A stretch of DNA of 64,000 bases, taken from NCBI GenBank assembly GCA_947044405.1, contig CAMRHE010000206.1:124001-188000 (forward strand), written 5' to 3'. Of the stretch, positions 1 to 10,400 are shown one piece after another. How positions within the stretch are numbered: position 1 is the first letter of the stretch; every line of letters starts with the position of its first letter. Origin of the DNA: Leptodactylus fallax (Eukaryota > Chordata > Amphibia > Anura > Leptodactylidae). Under the pieces are notes generated by a model. The model was given only the letters and a program-made list of their open reading frames with translations. It did not search any database and was not told the DNA's origin. A program made the position numbers and the translations under genes.

Positions 1-221
1 TACCAGCTCTGTGTCTGGTGTCTATCTCTCGCCGCTAGCACTTAGCTCATATCAATTAGGACAACGACAGTTACCTGGGGTACCTGGTCATCTGGCCCAC
101 AAAGGGTGTCATGACCTTATCAGTACAAATATGTAACATATATAATGTTGGTGCATGCTACTATGTTCAATGATATAGGAATAAGAGAGATCTTCTTATA
201 GTAAGTTCCTTGTCAATTTAC

Positions 222-642
222 CATTTTCCTTGTTGAGCGAGCATGGATTATTATAACTGTCCTTCACATCACTGCAGGCTTGACTCTTCCATGTGTTGGC
301 AAATGCAGAAGCTGTTCCTTCCAGAACACCACTGGTGGCTTGGAAATCATCAGTCTAGATGTTGTTGAAATCTCCAGAGAGACCAGTTGGCCAGATAATA
401 AGAATCTTGTTTAAGGTATGCAGGATGGTGCATCTTGAGAAGCAACAAATGCTGAAATTGAATCTGCAACCAGCTCCATCTACTATACATGGCCATAGTG
501 CAAGTCCAAAATTTGTCTTCTTAAAGAGGCTTCTCCATTCAGCTAATCTGACTGGCATTTCAAGAGGGACCAAGAAGTAGATATCGGTAGAAGCATTAGA
601 AGTGATGTGATGGAGTATCGGTAAGATGTTATTTTGCACCAT
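222..642 (-). pseudogene. Minus-strand mucin relic: decayed VWD2 end, apparently intronless
   Basis: On the minus strand GLSGDFNNI, a TAG stop (355-357), then TDDFQATSGVLEGTASAFANTW and NNPCSLNKENG match main exon 18 ([29 protein letters not shown]). The sequence ends at a GTAAAT donor at the same phase as exon 18. Upstream, MPVRLAEW and LFKKTNF resemble the junction of main exons 16 and 17 (LPVSTAS, IFKPTSF). A frame slip lies between, since LQIQFQ is in another frame. The CGLC cysteine is Ser. Stop, slip and lost cysteine mark it as non-functional. Confidence 0.65.
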
Positions 643-867
643 TTATAGATTGGGGGAAGGGGGCTCTTAATACACTGCTTTGGTTAGAATATTTATATAC
701 AGGACCAATACAGTGTAAAGCTCTGTTAATATCTGTATTGTGGTTTCCATGTATAATAGAAGCCAAATGGACCTTTTTGATGATCGTATCCTTCATTGTA
801 CAGGAAACATTGTGCTATTTTGTTGATGAAATGTAACTTAATCTGTGACGGAGGGTTTCGTTAGAAT

Positions 868-1800
868 GATAGATAGATAGATAGATAGATAGATAGTTAC
901 AACAGTCAATCAGACAATTAGATGCAGAAACGCATTACTACGATTTCCAGCAACGATGTACAAGGGGTGTGTGTGGAGTGGGTTGTTGGCAAAGGTATGC
1001 AAGGGATTGGGGGGAGAGGGGGTCTTAGCCTAGTTCACATTATGGTCCAGCTTCTTGGTGACAGTTCTATTAAAGCAAGATATGGCCACAGAGATGAACG
1101 ACCTCCTGAGCCTTTCTCTGTAGCAATGCAACTGGACAAACCTCTTGTTGAAATTACTCTGTTGGCAGATCACAGATGCAGGTGATGACATGGGTTGCCC
1201 AGGATTGAGCATAGTTTTTTGAGAATCCTACTTCTTACTACCGCTTCTGAGCTGTCCAGTTGGGTACCAATCACAGACCTGGCCCTACTTATTACCTTGC
1301 CCAGCTTCCTCACATCTGCCGCTCTTGCATGGTACCTTCACATCATTGCAGTGAAGAATAAGGTACTGGCCACAACAAAATGGTAGAACCCATCAAGTAG
1401 TCTACTGTAGACATCAAATAACTGTACAGGAAGACACCCTTTTTGTACACCCTCTCAGCATTTTTCTGCCAGTCAAGCTTATTGACTAGGAAGATACCCA
1501 GGTACTTATAGCCCGAAACCCTCTCAACCACCTGCCTGGAGCTTAACAAATCAGAACTGAAATAATTTTTTGACCCAGACAAAGGAAAGTCTAGTACAAG
1601 TTTCCCAAGAGCTGTCGCTGAATATACTCTAAAACAACAATGCAAATCAGTAAAAAGGAGCAGCAACTGGGCGCTAATATCAGATAGTAACTTACCACAT
1701 GTATCTCCCTGATACTCAGAGTCCAGGCTCACAGAGATCTGCATAAGTGGGCTGAGCTGGATTTGGATCTGGATCCCAATGAAACGCTTAACAATCAAGT
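868..1800 (-). mobile_element. Decayed L2-type LINE 3' end
   Basis: Minus-strand frames show VSGYKYLGIFLVNKLDWQKN (1420-1510 region), the thumb-side motif of L2-type reverse transcriptases, and further on FVQLHCYRERLRRSF, the C-terminal end, with several stops between. It ends in a GATA microsatellite at 868-896, as L2-like elements commonly do. It sits inside the mucin relic. Confidence 0.7.
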
Positions 1801-1809
1801 GAAAAGAAG

Positions 1810-1962
1810 AAGGCTGCAGGACATTTTTTGGATGGAAACTCGTCAGACCCCATTATAGTCTATAGGGTCCGCAGGTAACCGTTTCTTTAATCATATTAGG
1901 TTTCCGTTCGTGGAGTCCCCAAGCAGACCCCACGAATGGAAGCCCAAACGCAGGTGTGAACG
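1810..1962. repeat. Palindromic MITE fragment (GTTCACAC family)
   Basis: Shares CCCCATTATAGTCTATAGGG, a gene-sized palindrome layout and a CAGGTGTGAACGTAG end with copies near 21.8, 23.7, 35.9, 44.3 and 60.3 kb. Confidence 0.6.
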
Positions 1963-1984
1963 TAGCACAAGAGAACAGTGTGAA

Positions 1985-2190
1985 GTAAGGCTAGCCATAG
2001 ACTAGCTGCTTTAGTTGAGTGGTATTCCTCTTGACTCCTCCATGCACATGCATGCTCATCTTGGTCAAATGTCCATGTATTCTCAATAGTAAGACCTCTG
2101 GTTTCTGCATCAGTATCATGTTTAAATCCAAGAGTCTGGAGACCCCCATACACATTAGACAGTCAGTTGGTCCTGCCAAAATCATTTGGG
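1985..2190. repeat. Dispersed repeat with GTCAGTTGGTCCTG motif
   Basis: Related to 44345-44600, which shares CACATGCATGC, AGTCAGYTGGTCCTG and CAAAATMC in the same order, and to 25250-25520. The family is not identified. Confidence 0.5.
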
Positions 2191-2639
2191 ATCAGTTAAT
2201 GTTAATCTAATAATTATGGCCACTTCAATGGAGCACTAAACCCAGAAAATGCACAGAAAATAAAAAAATATCCCATGCCTTCCTTCAGAAATCTTCACCA
2301 TTCTATTATGTATTTCATTACAGTTAAAACTGAGAGAGATATATGAGAATAATTCTCTTTATGTCCTGGGAGATCAGCCATGTCTCCTCTCCTCCTCACA
2401 ATCATGTGACAAGTTGCAATGCAAGTCACTACATCAGGAACCTCCCTACTGTGCCCTGTCTGCAGTAGAACAAATGGATTGTCTGTGTCACTATAATATA
2501 CTAAATGCTGCAGGCTAATAACATTGGTGGCAAAATTATCTCTGGCTTACTTTTAGTATTCTTTTCTAAATGCAGTGTTTCTTGAAGACTCATACGAGGG
2601 CATGCAAATAATTGATCACAGTCCTCTAATACCATTTAA

Positions 2640-2785
2640 GATCTAAGCACTCGATGTGTATTAAATACTCTATATGGAATATAATTGAAATACTGGAAAA
2701 TATCCTTGTTAACAAATTCAGTATGTGGCTGATCACATTTGGAAAGATCATGTATACATTGTAAGGATATGATTAACGGACACAC
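2640..2785 (-). pseudogene. Probable VWD2 continuation without intron
   Basis: The frame of the 139-nt exon continues through the expected donor and reads SKCDQPHTEFVNKDIFQ before a stop near 2636. This lines up with [16 protein letters not shown] of main exon 15, with the next Cys replaced by Val. If correct, the intron between these two exons is missing here. The match is short and could be chance. Confidence 0.4.
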
Positions 2786-2924
2786 CTTTGTAAAAATATA
2801 GCTACAGTCTCCATGGAAGTTATAGTGACCACCATCATAAGTGTGGATATGAGACCCTCCCTCCAAAGAACAATGTCCATCACATGATAGGGCCTGGCAG
2901 CTCCACTGACCTCCTTGCCAAGTG
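2786..2924 (-). pseudogene. Minus-strand mucin relic: VWD2 first exon (139 nt)
   Basis: Acceptor TTTTAG, then CTWQGGQWSCQALSCDG, HCSLEGGSHIHTYDGG and YNFHGDCSYIFTK. The exon is 139 nt, the same as exon 14 (VWD2) and exon 25 (VWD3) of the main gene. The putative donor is GTGTGT, but the frame runs on without a stop; see the next entry. Confidence 0.82.
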
Positions 2925-3077
2925 CTAAAATGGAGAAAAGGTGACATGAACAGTGATGAATACTAAAATAGCTATACTTTACATCAACTAATGGTAAAAT
3001 AGAAAGAAAAAAAAAGGTAATGTTAGACTTCACATTGTGACCCTATCATAAGACGATATGAAATCTTTATTTTGCAC

Positions 3078-3195
3078 CAGTTGTGGCAATTGCTGGTGTA
3101 GAATTCTCCAGGTGCATATTTCTTATTGTTGTAAGTACAGTAGTAAGAACTAAGTGGGATATAGCCTTGCTTCTTGACATCATCAAATACCGTTC
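3078..3195 (-). pseudogene. Minus-strand mucin relic: E'1 exon (118 nt)
   Basis: Acceptor TTTCAG, then GTVFDDVKKQGYIPL, YYCTYNNKKYAPGEF and NCHNW, then a GTGCAA donor. Length 118 nt and phases equal exon 13 of the main mucin. Some cysteines differ: the C of GC is Y in QGY, and the CPC pattern is YYC. Confidence 0.8.
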
Positions 3196-3443
3196 CTGAA
3201 AGAAACACGATCTTGGTAAACCTTCATGCTTTTTGACCCAATATTATAACATCCATGGTCTCAAAAAGTCTCATAACCTTGTGACTATGATGTTTAAAAA
3301 GGGTGGATGCTTGGTCGAAGAAGGTTTGCCCCATCAGCTTTTATCTTAAATGGGCATTTAGGACAATTGGATTGGTCAGCAAAAGTGATATTGAACATTT
3401 TGTCATCGTAATGTTGATAGTGATGCCCTAAGAGGCAGCTTAC

Positions 3444-3569
3444 CTGGTGGACAAAAGCATCCATCTATACAATGGTCTTCACAAACTTGAGATTGCTCAG
3501 AATTGGAACACGTGTCAGCACAGGGGGAACCACATTCATTATACGTCATATTCATTAGGCAGGACCTCT
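3444..3569 (-). pseudogene. Minus-strand mucin relic: TIL1 exon (126 nt)
   Basis: Read on the minus strand between a TTTCCAG acceptor and a GTAAGC donor, this 126-nt exon encodes ECGSPCADTC and CEDHCIDGCFCPPG. It matches exon 12 of the main mucin (47709-47834), also 126 nt, in phase and cysteine order. The frame is open and the splice sites are good, so this exon alone shows no damage. I call it a relic because of its downstream neighbours on that strand. Confidence 0.8.
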
Positions 3570-3955
3570 CTGGAAATCATGGAAAAACATGGTTTGTAGG
3601 GATGCACCTGGGATATTATTATTGCAGGACATTAACCATATTAACCACTTAATGCCAATATCATATAACAGACAATTGTCAATAGTAGACAGGTTAGACA
3701 GGTCAGAGTAGGGGCTCTGGGTTAATATAGAGCTGTCATAAAGTTCCAGGGGTCCCTACTGTACATCTTTATGCATCATTTCCATGTACCATTTTTAATA
3801 TTAGTGTCTTATTATACTACCTATGTACCCCCACAAATATGCTCCTGAAAAGTCATACAATGTGTTCCTGATCGCAGGTGGTATATCTCTAGTGGAGAAT
3901 ACCTCTACACATACTGGGTTTGATGGAACCTATACTGTTTAAGACTAACAGATCA

Positions 3956-4230
3956 TATTTATTATGCTTACTTATATAGCGCCATAATATTCCGCAGCGC
4001 TTTACAGATATTGTCAGTCACTGCCCCATATAGGGCTCACAATCTACATTCCTTATCAGTATGTCTTTGGAGTGTGGAAGGAAAGCGGAGTAACCGGAGG
4101 AAACCCACGCAAACACAGGGAGAACATACAAACTCTTTGCAGATGTTGTCCTTGGCAGGATTCAAACCCAGGACTCCAGCTGTCCCCTGTGCACTGTTGC
4201 ACAGGCTCCACACGCAGGGCTCTACTGTGT
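3956..4230 (-). mobile_element. V-type tRNA-derived SINE, copy 1 (degraded head)
   Basis: On the minus strand this has the conserved central block of V-SINEs (GTATGTTCTCCCTGTGTTTG, then GTGGGTTTCCTCC) and a tail containing GCGCTATATAAG. The tRNA-like head is diverged; the B box reads GGGTTTGAATCC. Confidence 0.7.
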
Positions 4231-5185
4231 CCATGAGACCTTATGCCGTACATGACCCAAACTTTTTTACACATGGACAGCAGCAAAGTTTCCACTCAAA
4301 AAGTGATGTTGGCGTATTTGAAAATAGTAACCCTGTAGCTAGGTATTTACATATGAAACATGTTTGCTCTAGCAAATTGAGAAATCAGGCACGGCCCTAC
4401 CACGTCGCTCACTTGCTGAGTCATGCTGTGTCTCACGACTTGCAGTACTTTATGTAACTGCTTGGTGTCTCCAAGGGCTATAGAGTAGTTTAGTTATGAG
4501 AGAAGCTTCTTATTCTGGTAAGAGCTATATTAAACTCAACTCCCTACATATATATCGTAAGGTACAAGATTGGAACACTACACTAAATGTGATAAAAGTG
4601 TGGTTTAATTTGTGCCGGAAAACCATCCCATATGCTGTGCATCATATTTATTATGTACTTGGAAAGGAGTTCTTAAGATGGGACCAAATTTTTGGTGTAG
4701 TACAGTAAGCCAACTCATAGCTGGTATAAACTTAGGAGAAATGTATTAAGCCATTTGTGCCATTATTCTGGAGTCATTTGTAATAGTTAGAGATTAATGC
4801 TGTTAAATTTATTCTGATAAACAAAGGACTAGGATTCTGCCCTTGTTCATAACCAGCCAAGGTAAAAACCATCAGCCTTGAGCTAGTATTATTAGAATGG
4901 GAAGATCAAAGGTCGGTGACCCTCCGTATCCTAAAAATACCAGCCAGTGTCCACCCCAACATGGAGCCATAAATTTAGATGATATGGGTCTGATGGTACC
5001 CAGCTCTTTCCAGTACAGATAGTGGGGTATTGGAGTTTGGTGTTAGTCTTTTGTTAAAACAAAAAAAGAAACAGATGGGTTTCTGTCTGTTTTTTAACAC
5101 ACACAAAAGTGTGCTATACTATGTAAGGGTCACATGTCTGAGCCTCTAGTCTAGCACTTTCCCAGATCTGCAGGTGGGGGCAGTT
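4231..5185. other. Intergenic, no gene recognised
   Basis: AT-rich unique-looking sequence. No coding similarity or clear repeat was recognised on either strand. Confidence 0.5.
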
Positions 5186-5595
5186 AAAGGGGTTGTCTGG
5201 GCTAAAATTTTATTTTTTAATTAGGCTGGGGTAAAAAACAAACAAACAAAAAAAAACCCCATACCTGTCCCTGGTGCTCAGGTGCCTTCCAGCACAGTCC
5301 CGTCCTGCTGCTCAGTTGTTGTCTTGCAGCAGAAGTCCCTGCCGCACGTGACCACTGAAGCCAATCAGCGGCCTCAGCGGCCTAAGGAAGGGACCAGGGG
5401 ATGTCACTACCTGGGACTCTGGACGTCACAGCCAACAAGGAATTCCACTGCAAGAAGACAGCTGAGCAGCAGGACCAGACCGCACTGGGAGGACTCCAGA
5501 GCACTAGGGACAGGTGAGCATGATTGTTTTTTTTTTTTTTTTGACCTCCCCCGGCCTAATTAAAAACTAATATATTAGCCTGGACAACCTATTTA
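5186..5595. mobile_element. MITE with terminal inverted repeats, about 410 bp
   Basis: The left end (GGTTGTCTGGGCTAA then TTTTTTAATTAGGCTGGGG) is mirrored at the right end (GACCTCCCCCGGCCTAATTAAAAA then TTAGCCTGGACAACC). The inner part is GC-rich and also partly palindromic. No coding capacity. Confidence 0.7.
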
Positions 5596-6871
5596 AGCCT
5601 TCTGCCCTGCACACCTGTACAGCCCTGCACACATCTGTGTATGTGCGGGAAATTATACATAACCATGATCTATAGCAATCCCCACATACACTGATGTGTA
5701 CAGGAGCCTCCTGTCCATGGAAGACAAGGGTCTGTGTAAAATGTTAGTGTGCTAAGTGAATGTATGTAAGGGTAGGTTCACACTACCTTGGGAAGTCCAT
5801 TATGATAAGGTCCGTAAAAAACAAAAAACAGACGTCTATCATAACAGATGGTAAATGGACACTAACTGATATTAATGTTTCTGTTAGTGTCCTTTAATGT
5901 CTGTTATTATACAGTCCGTATTCTGGTGGTCTGTTTTGCAATTTGACGAAAATGGACCCTAACAGATGACAGAAGAAATCCAATTAAAATTTTGTGTTTG
6001 GTAAGTGTCCGTTATTAACATTTTCTGACGGATGCTAACAATTGATACTAACAGTAGTATGAACGCCCCCCCAGGCTGTATATATGTGTGCTATGAGCTG
6101 TGTATGTGTGTTGTGTTTGTTGTGTACGCTATGATGTGTTTCTTCTCATACAATTTTAGCAATTTTGTGTGCTTACTTCAGTTCTTCCTGGTTTAATCCC
6201 TGTATTTTTTGTTACAATTAGATGATTATGGGTTTACCTTCTTATCCCAATAACCTTCTCCCTATTATCTGATTTATGATTCCGTATATGTGGACCGTGC
6301 AGACTGTACCACTTTTCTATTCCTGTATGCTGTGTGTAATTCTCAATATACATCCTTATTCCTTATATGGACAGTATGTTGTATCACATTTCTTGTCATG
6401 TATGCTGGGTGAAATTCTCAGTATCTGCTTCTAGAAATGCTCTATACTTCTGAAGGTCCATACGACAGATTCATAAATATGTCTAAAACGACAGTATTGA
6501 TAAATGGGGCCTGGTATGTGTGTTGGGGGGTGCCTTTTCTCCTCATGCAGCAGAAAGACAAGGTACAGCCCTGCTACATGTTAGTAAATCTACTGCCATT
6601 GTTTTATTTAGTTTTTTTTTTCTAAAGTGAACCCATTCTGTATTTGTGCAAAAATTGCATACTTATCTTGCTAGTGCTATAAAAAAAGAAAGCATCTGAG
6701 GAGAAAAGATTCACTTCAAGATGTTCTACCTCTCTATTGTCTATTGTTCTCAAGGTAGATGAACCAGCACTAGAAGAGTCTGGCAGTGGCTTATGTCACT
6801 CACCCCATTGAGAACACATGCAATCTTGGCGAGCGTGCCTGTGTAGTGGTACGCTCGCCAAGGCCTCAACC
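5596..6871. other. Intergenic, repeat-derived
   Basis: 5768-6070 begins GGTTCACACTACC and contains inverted blocks (TAACAGA, TCTGTTA), typical of a degraded palindromic MITE. About 6160-6270 recurs at 7387-7490. No gene recognised. Confidence 0.45.
6160..6270 (+). repeat. Direct repeat copy 1
   Basis: Shares CCTGTATTTTTTGTTA and ATGGGTTTACCTTCTTATCC, with AACCTTCTCCCTA, with 7387-7490. Same orientation, about 1.2 kb apart. Confidence 0.7.
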
Positions 6872-6911
6872 TATTATACTCTGGGGTTTGAAGAAACCCC
6901 AGAGTATAATA
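6872..6911. repeat. Perfect 18-bp hairpin
   Basis: TATTATACTCTGGGGTTT, a 4-base loop GAAG, then the exact inverse complement. It is the cleanest copy of a hairpin found at four other places here and is embedded in a repeat ending with GGTTCGCCCATCTCT. Confidence 0.85.
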
Positions 6912-7386
6912 ATTTCACTTCCTGACCTATCCGAACTTGTTCAATCCAAAACGAATCAGGGACCCGAGCCACCTGAAACAAAACCAATCTTGTGAGGTTC
7001 GCCCATCTCTATTCTACACTAGAACAGTGTCCCAGATATGCCATACTTGATACCATATCAAGTACCCATACAATGGCAGGAATACTACCAGGGCCATTTT
7101 TGTAGATTAAGGAGCCCTGTTCAAAGTGCCCCTCTCCCCCAACCTAATCTAATTTTCCCTGCAAAAGCTCCACATAAGGCCCTGTCAACCACCAATGTTG
7201 CACAAAAAAACAAAACAATGTGGGAGTGTCCTGCTCGATCCAGGGTTGCTGAGGGGCCCCTGCTACCATAGGGTCCGGTGTTGGCCCTATGGTTAAAGCA
7301 GCCCTGAATGCTACATACAAAGCTAACAATGTTCTTCTGTAAAGGTTACAAAAACGAAGTAATAGAAACTATTAACTTTGTAGCGT

Positions 7387-7490
7387 GTATTTTGTGTGCT
7401 TCCTGGTGTAATCCCTGTATTTTTTGTTATAATTAGCTGATCATGGGTTTACCTTCTTATCCTTATAACCTTCTCCCTAATCCAGATCTG
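7387..7490 (+). repeat. Direct repeat copy 2
   Basis: Partner of 6160-6270. Both may be ends of one element or two copies of one dispersed repeat; I cannot decide from this window. Confidence 0.7.
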
Positions 7491-10400
7491 AGGAGCTTCA
7501 TGAGGTCACAGTGAGAGGTCACAAATGTGGGCACTGACTATTCTTTGCACTACTACAATTACTGGTGAATTAGCAGTGTGTAGGATGGACCTACAGGTTC
7601 CCTCTATAAAACCTGGCAAGAGAGGTATCCAGCAGAGCATTCATATTTATGGAAAGTCAGAAAAGATACTGTAGCTTTTGGTAGACAGGTATATAATATA
7701 TTTAGGCTTTATAAAGGGGCATAACCTAGTACACCAGATAACAGGAGTCCCCTGGTTTCTGTGCCCAATCACAGATCTGACCACTGTAACCCCTATATTT
7801 ATGCCAGTGGCTTTAGACACTGGAACTCTGATGCTCTTTGGAACTGAGTTAAGGGTTCCTCAGAAGAAAGAAACAAGAGTTGTCACTAACACTAGGGATC
7901 GAGGAATTTCATAGGCAAATTTCATAGGGAATTAAATGGGCCATAAGAATGCTCATTCCCCAATTGCCCTGTGTAAACTGTCAGATGTTCATTTGTCGGC
8001 TGATCGCACCTTTCATGATGAAAAAGAGATGAATGTCAACGACACATCTGCCCCTTTAAACAAGGAAGTGCTGTCACCAATAATAAAACTGTATATGTGC
8101 CCAAATAATCATATAAACAGTTATTAAGCATATACAGTCCCAATAACTTCTGCATGTGGAATAAATGGAGATAAAAGATGTCAATGAATTAGCTACAGTG
8201 TGGATTGGCTCTTGTTACTAGCAGAAAACTGGCCAGAATATATTGGTTCTTAAATGGATATTGATAGTCGTCTAACACTCTACAGTGTGCTGGCTTTTGC
8301 ACCATGATATCTTACCATTACTCATACGGTAGCAAAAGTCTAGACAATCAATTTAACACAACAACCAGATACAAGAGAAGTATATCAACTTTGTAAAAGA
8401 AAGAAAGTACACAAAAAAGTAAGGGCACTTCTTGCCACACTATCAATTATTTGCATCATCACAGACACAGACCATCAAAGTAGTCATAAATGGTGCTCAA
8501 GAGTGGATTGGCCATGATATCCACTGGGTATTTTCTTGGTGGACAGACCAATATATCTACTGATGGGCTGCTCAGGTGGCTCCCGAGAGACATGTATGGG
8601 CCGGTAATGTATCCCTGTATCACAGAAGGATTTGCCTGATTTGTGATGAGGTACCGGCCATAGGATATGACCACATGGTCTTGATGTGGTCATAAAAGGT
8701 CCTGAGATGCTGCTGTGACGCAGATGCAGTGTGGATGAAAACTGGGCGACTAAGCATATGCCACGACTTTGAACACTCGACAGTTTATAATGAGTTTTAA
8801 TCTGGCATGGCCGACCAATTTTCTTCGGCATTACAGCCACACCAAGCCTGTGTGTCAGTTGAGTCATGAGTTGTCATAAGTAATTCAGCAACATTATAAT
8901 ACACACAGGCTCATTTACAGATGAATCGGGGATTTATTAAGACTTTGCAACTACTTATAATGTAATTTTTCACAATTAAACTTCTTAATTATATAATATG
9001 ATTACCAATTGAAATATTTTAAAGTCTAAGGCGCACTACGAACACATATTACAGCAACCAATATGGACATACTAGCGCTACAATCCAGACCATTTGTGGA
9101 TCTGATGACCTTTCTCTGTGAGGTTTTGACATTTTTAACACCTAGTTTCAACACTCCTGTTTAATTTAGCATTGTAATTGGTTCTTTGCTCTCATGTTTA
9201 AATATTGTTGATGCCTTGAAAACCACAGGTTTCCATTTCTCGGAAATGTGACGGCCTATGACGAGTACTTTGCCTTTTGGGTGTGTTTGTAGACTTATAA
9301 GAGGGGCTGGTTAGACAAACTTGGAGAATAGAAGGTTGACCAGCCCACTAATGTACATATTTGACACATTTACTGATTGCTGTGTGGCACTGGCTGTGTG
9401 CCATCTATATGCAGAAATGAATGTAGTAGTGGAAACTGAAGGTGTTGTTGACAGGCCTGGGGCTCACGTGTATTGATATGGTTGGGTGTATTGCCCCATA
9501 AATAAGAAATCAAGTTTTTTTTCATATTTATATCCATATACAGATACAATTCATGTGTCCATACAGGAGGTTTTTCAGTTTAGCATAGTCCACTTCTTTC
9601 GCTTCCAGTATTTCACCACATTTTTAGGTATCAAAAAGAACTTATACCGTATGAACCATAAATTATACATTAAAGGAAAACTATTGTAAAATAGTTCTAT
9701 ATCTCACTGTAATTAGAGTATAAGGACTCCTTAAGACTTAATATTTTTTGTGGAGTCTGCTGTACTAAGCTGCCCATACACATAAGATTTTGATTGGTCA
9801 CAATTTTCCATTTTCTGGGAAATCATTTGTATGAATGATCCCACCAGCAGCAAGACAAACTAAACTAGCCCCTCAGGACAAAAAAATAATTCCCTTGTAC
9901 TTTCAGCCATCCATGGCTGAAATGTTCCGACCTGGCTGATCAAATTTTTGGCATACATAAGTGTGCAGTCAGCCATCCTGAACAAACATTCACATTAAAG
10001 GGGTATCCAAGAGTTTCAATCAGTATCGATAAGTATGGGCCCAACATCTGGCACCCCCCAATCACCTGATACTTTCACAATGTGTGGAACTTGAGCTGCA
10101 ATTGAGCAATGTTATTGATGCACTCAGCAGTGATGGGATGTCACACAATATGGCGCTTACTTGGCTGTAATCAGTGCTGCAGTCTCCAGTGTCCCACGTG
10201 CCACTTACATGGACAGCCTTCATGGAACAGTCACTCAACCACACTGCACCCTTGCAAGATGCCTACTAGACCTCATCCCTGGCAAAGGAAGAAAGAGACG
10301 TTGAACACCAGGGACATTTCTGCAGAGTTCTTTACTGTATTGAAGCAACAGCAGTCAGGATGCTACAGCAGCTGAACAAAATAACGTTGATTTCGCTATC

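Noticed and set aside
4011..4457. 148-codon plus-strand open frame at 4.0-4.5 kb
   Set aside because: It overlaps a V-SINE in antisense and continues into non-coding sequence.
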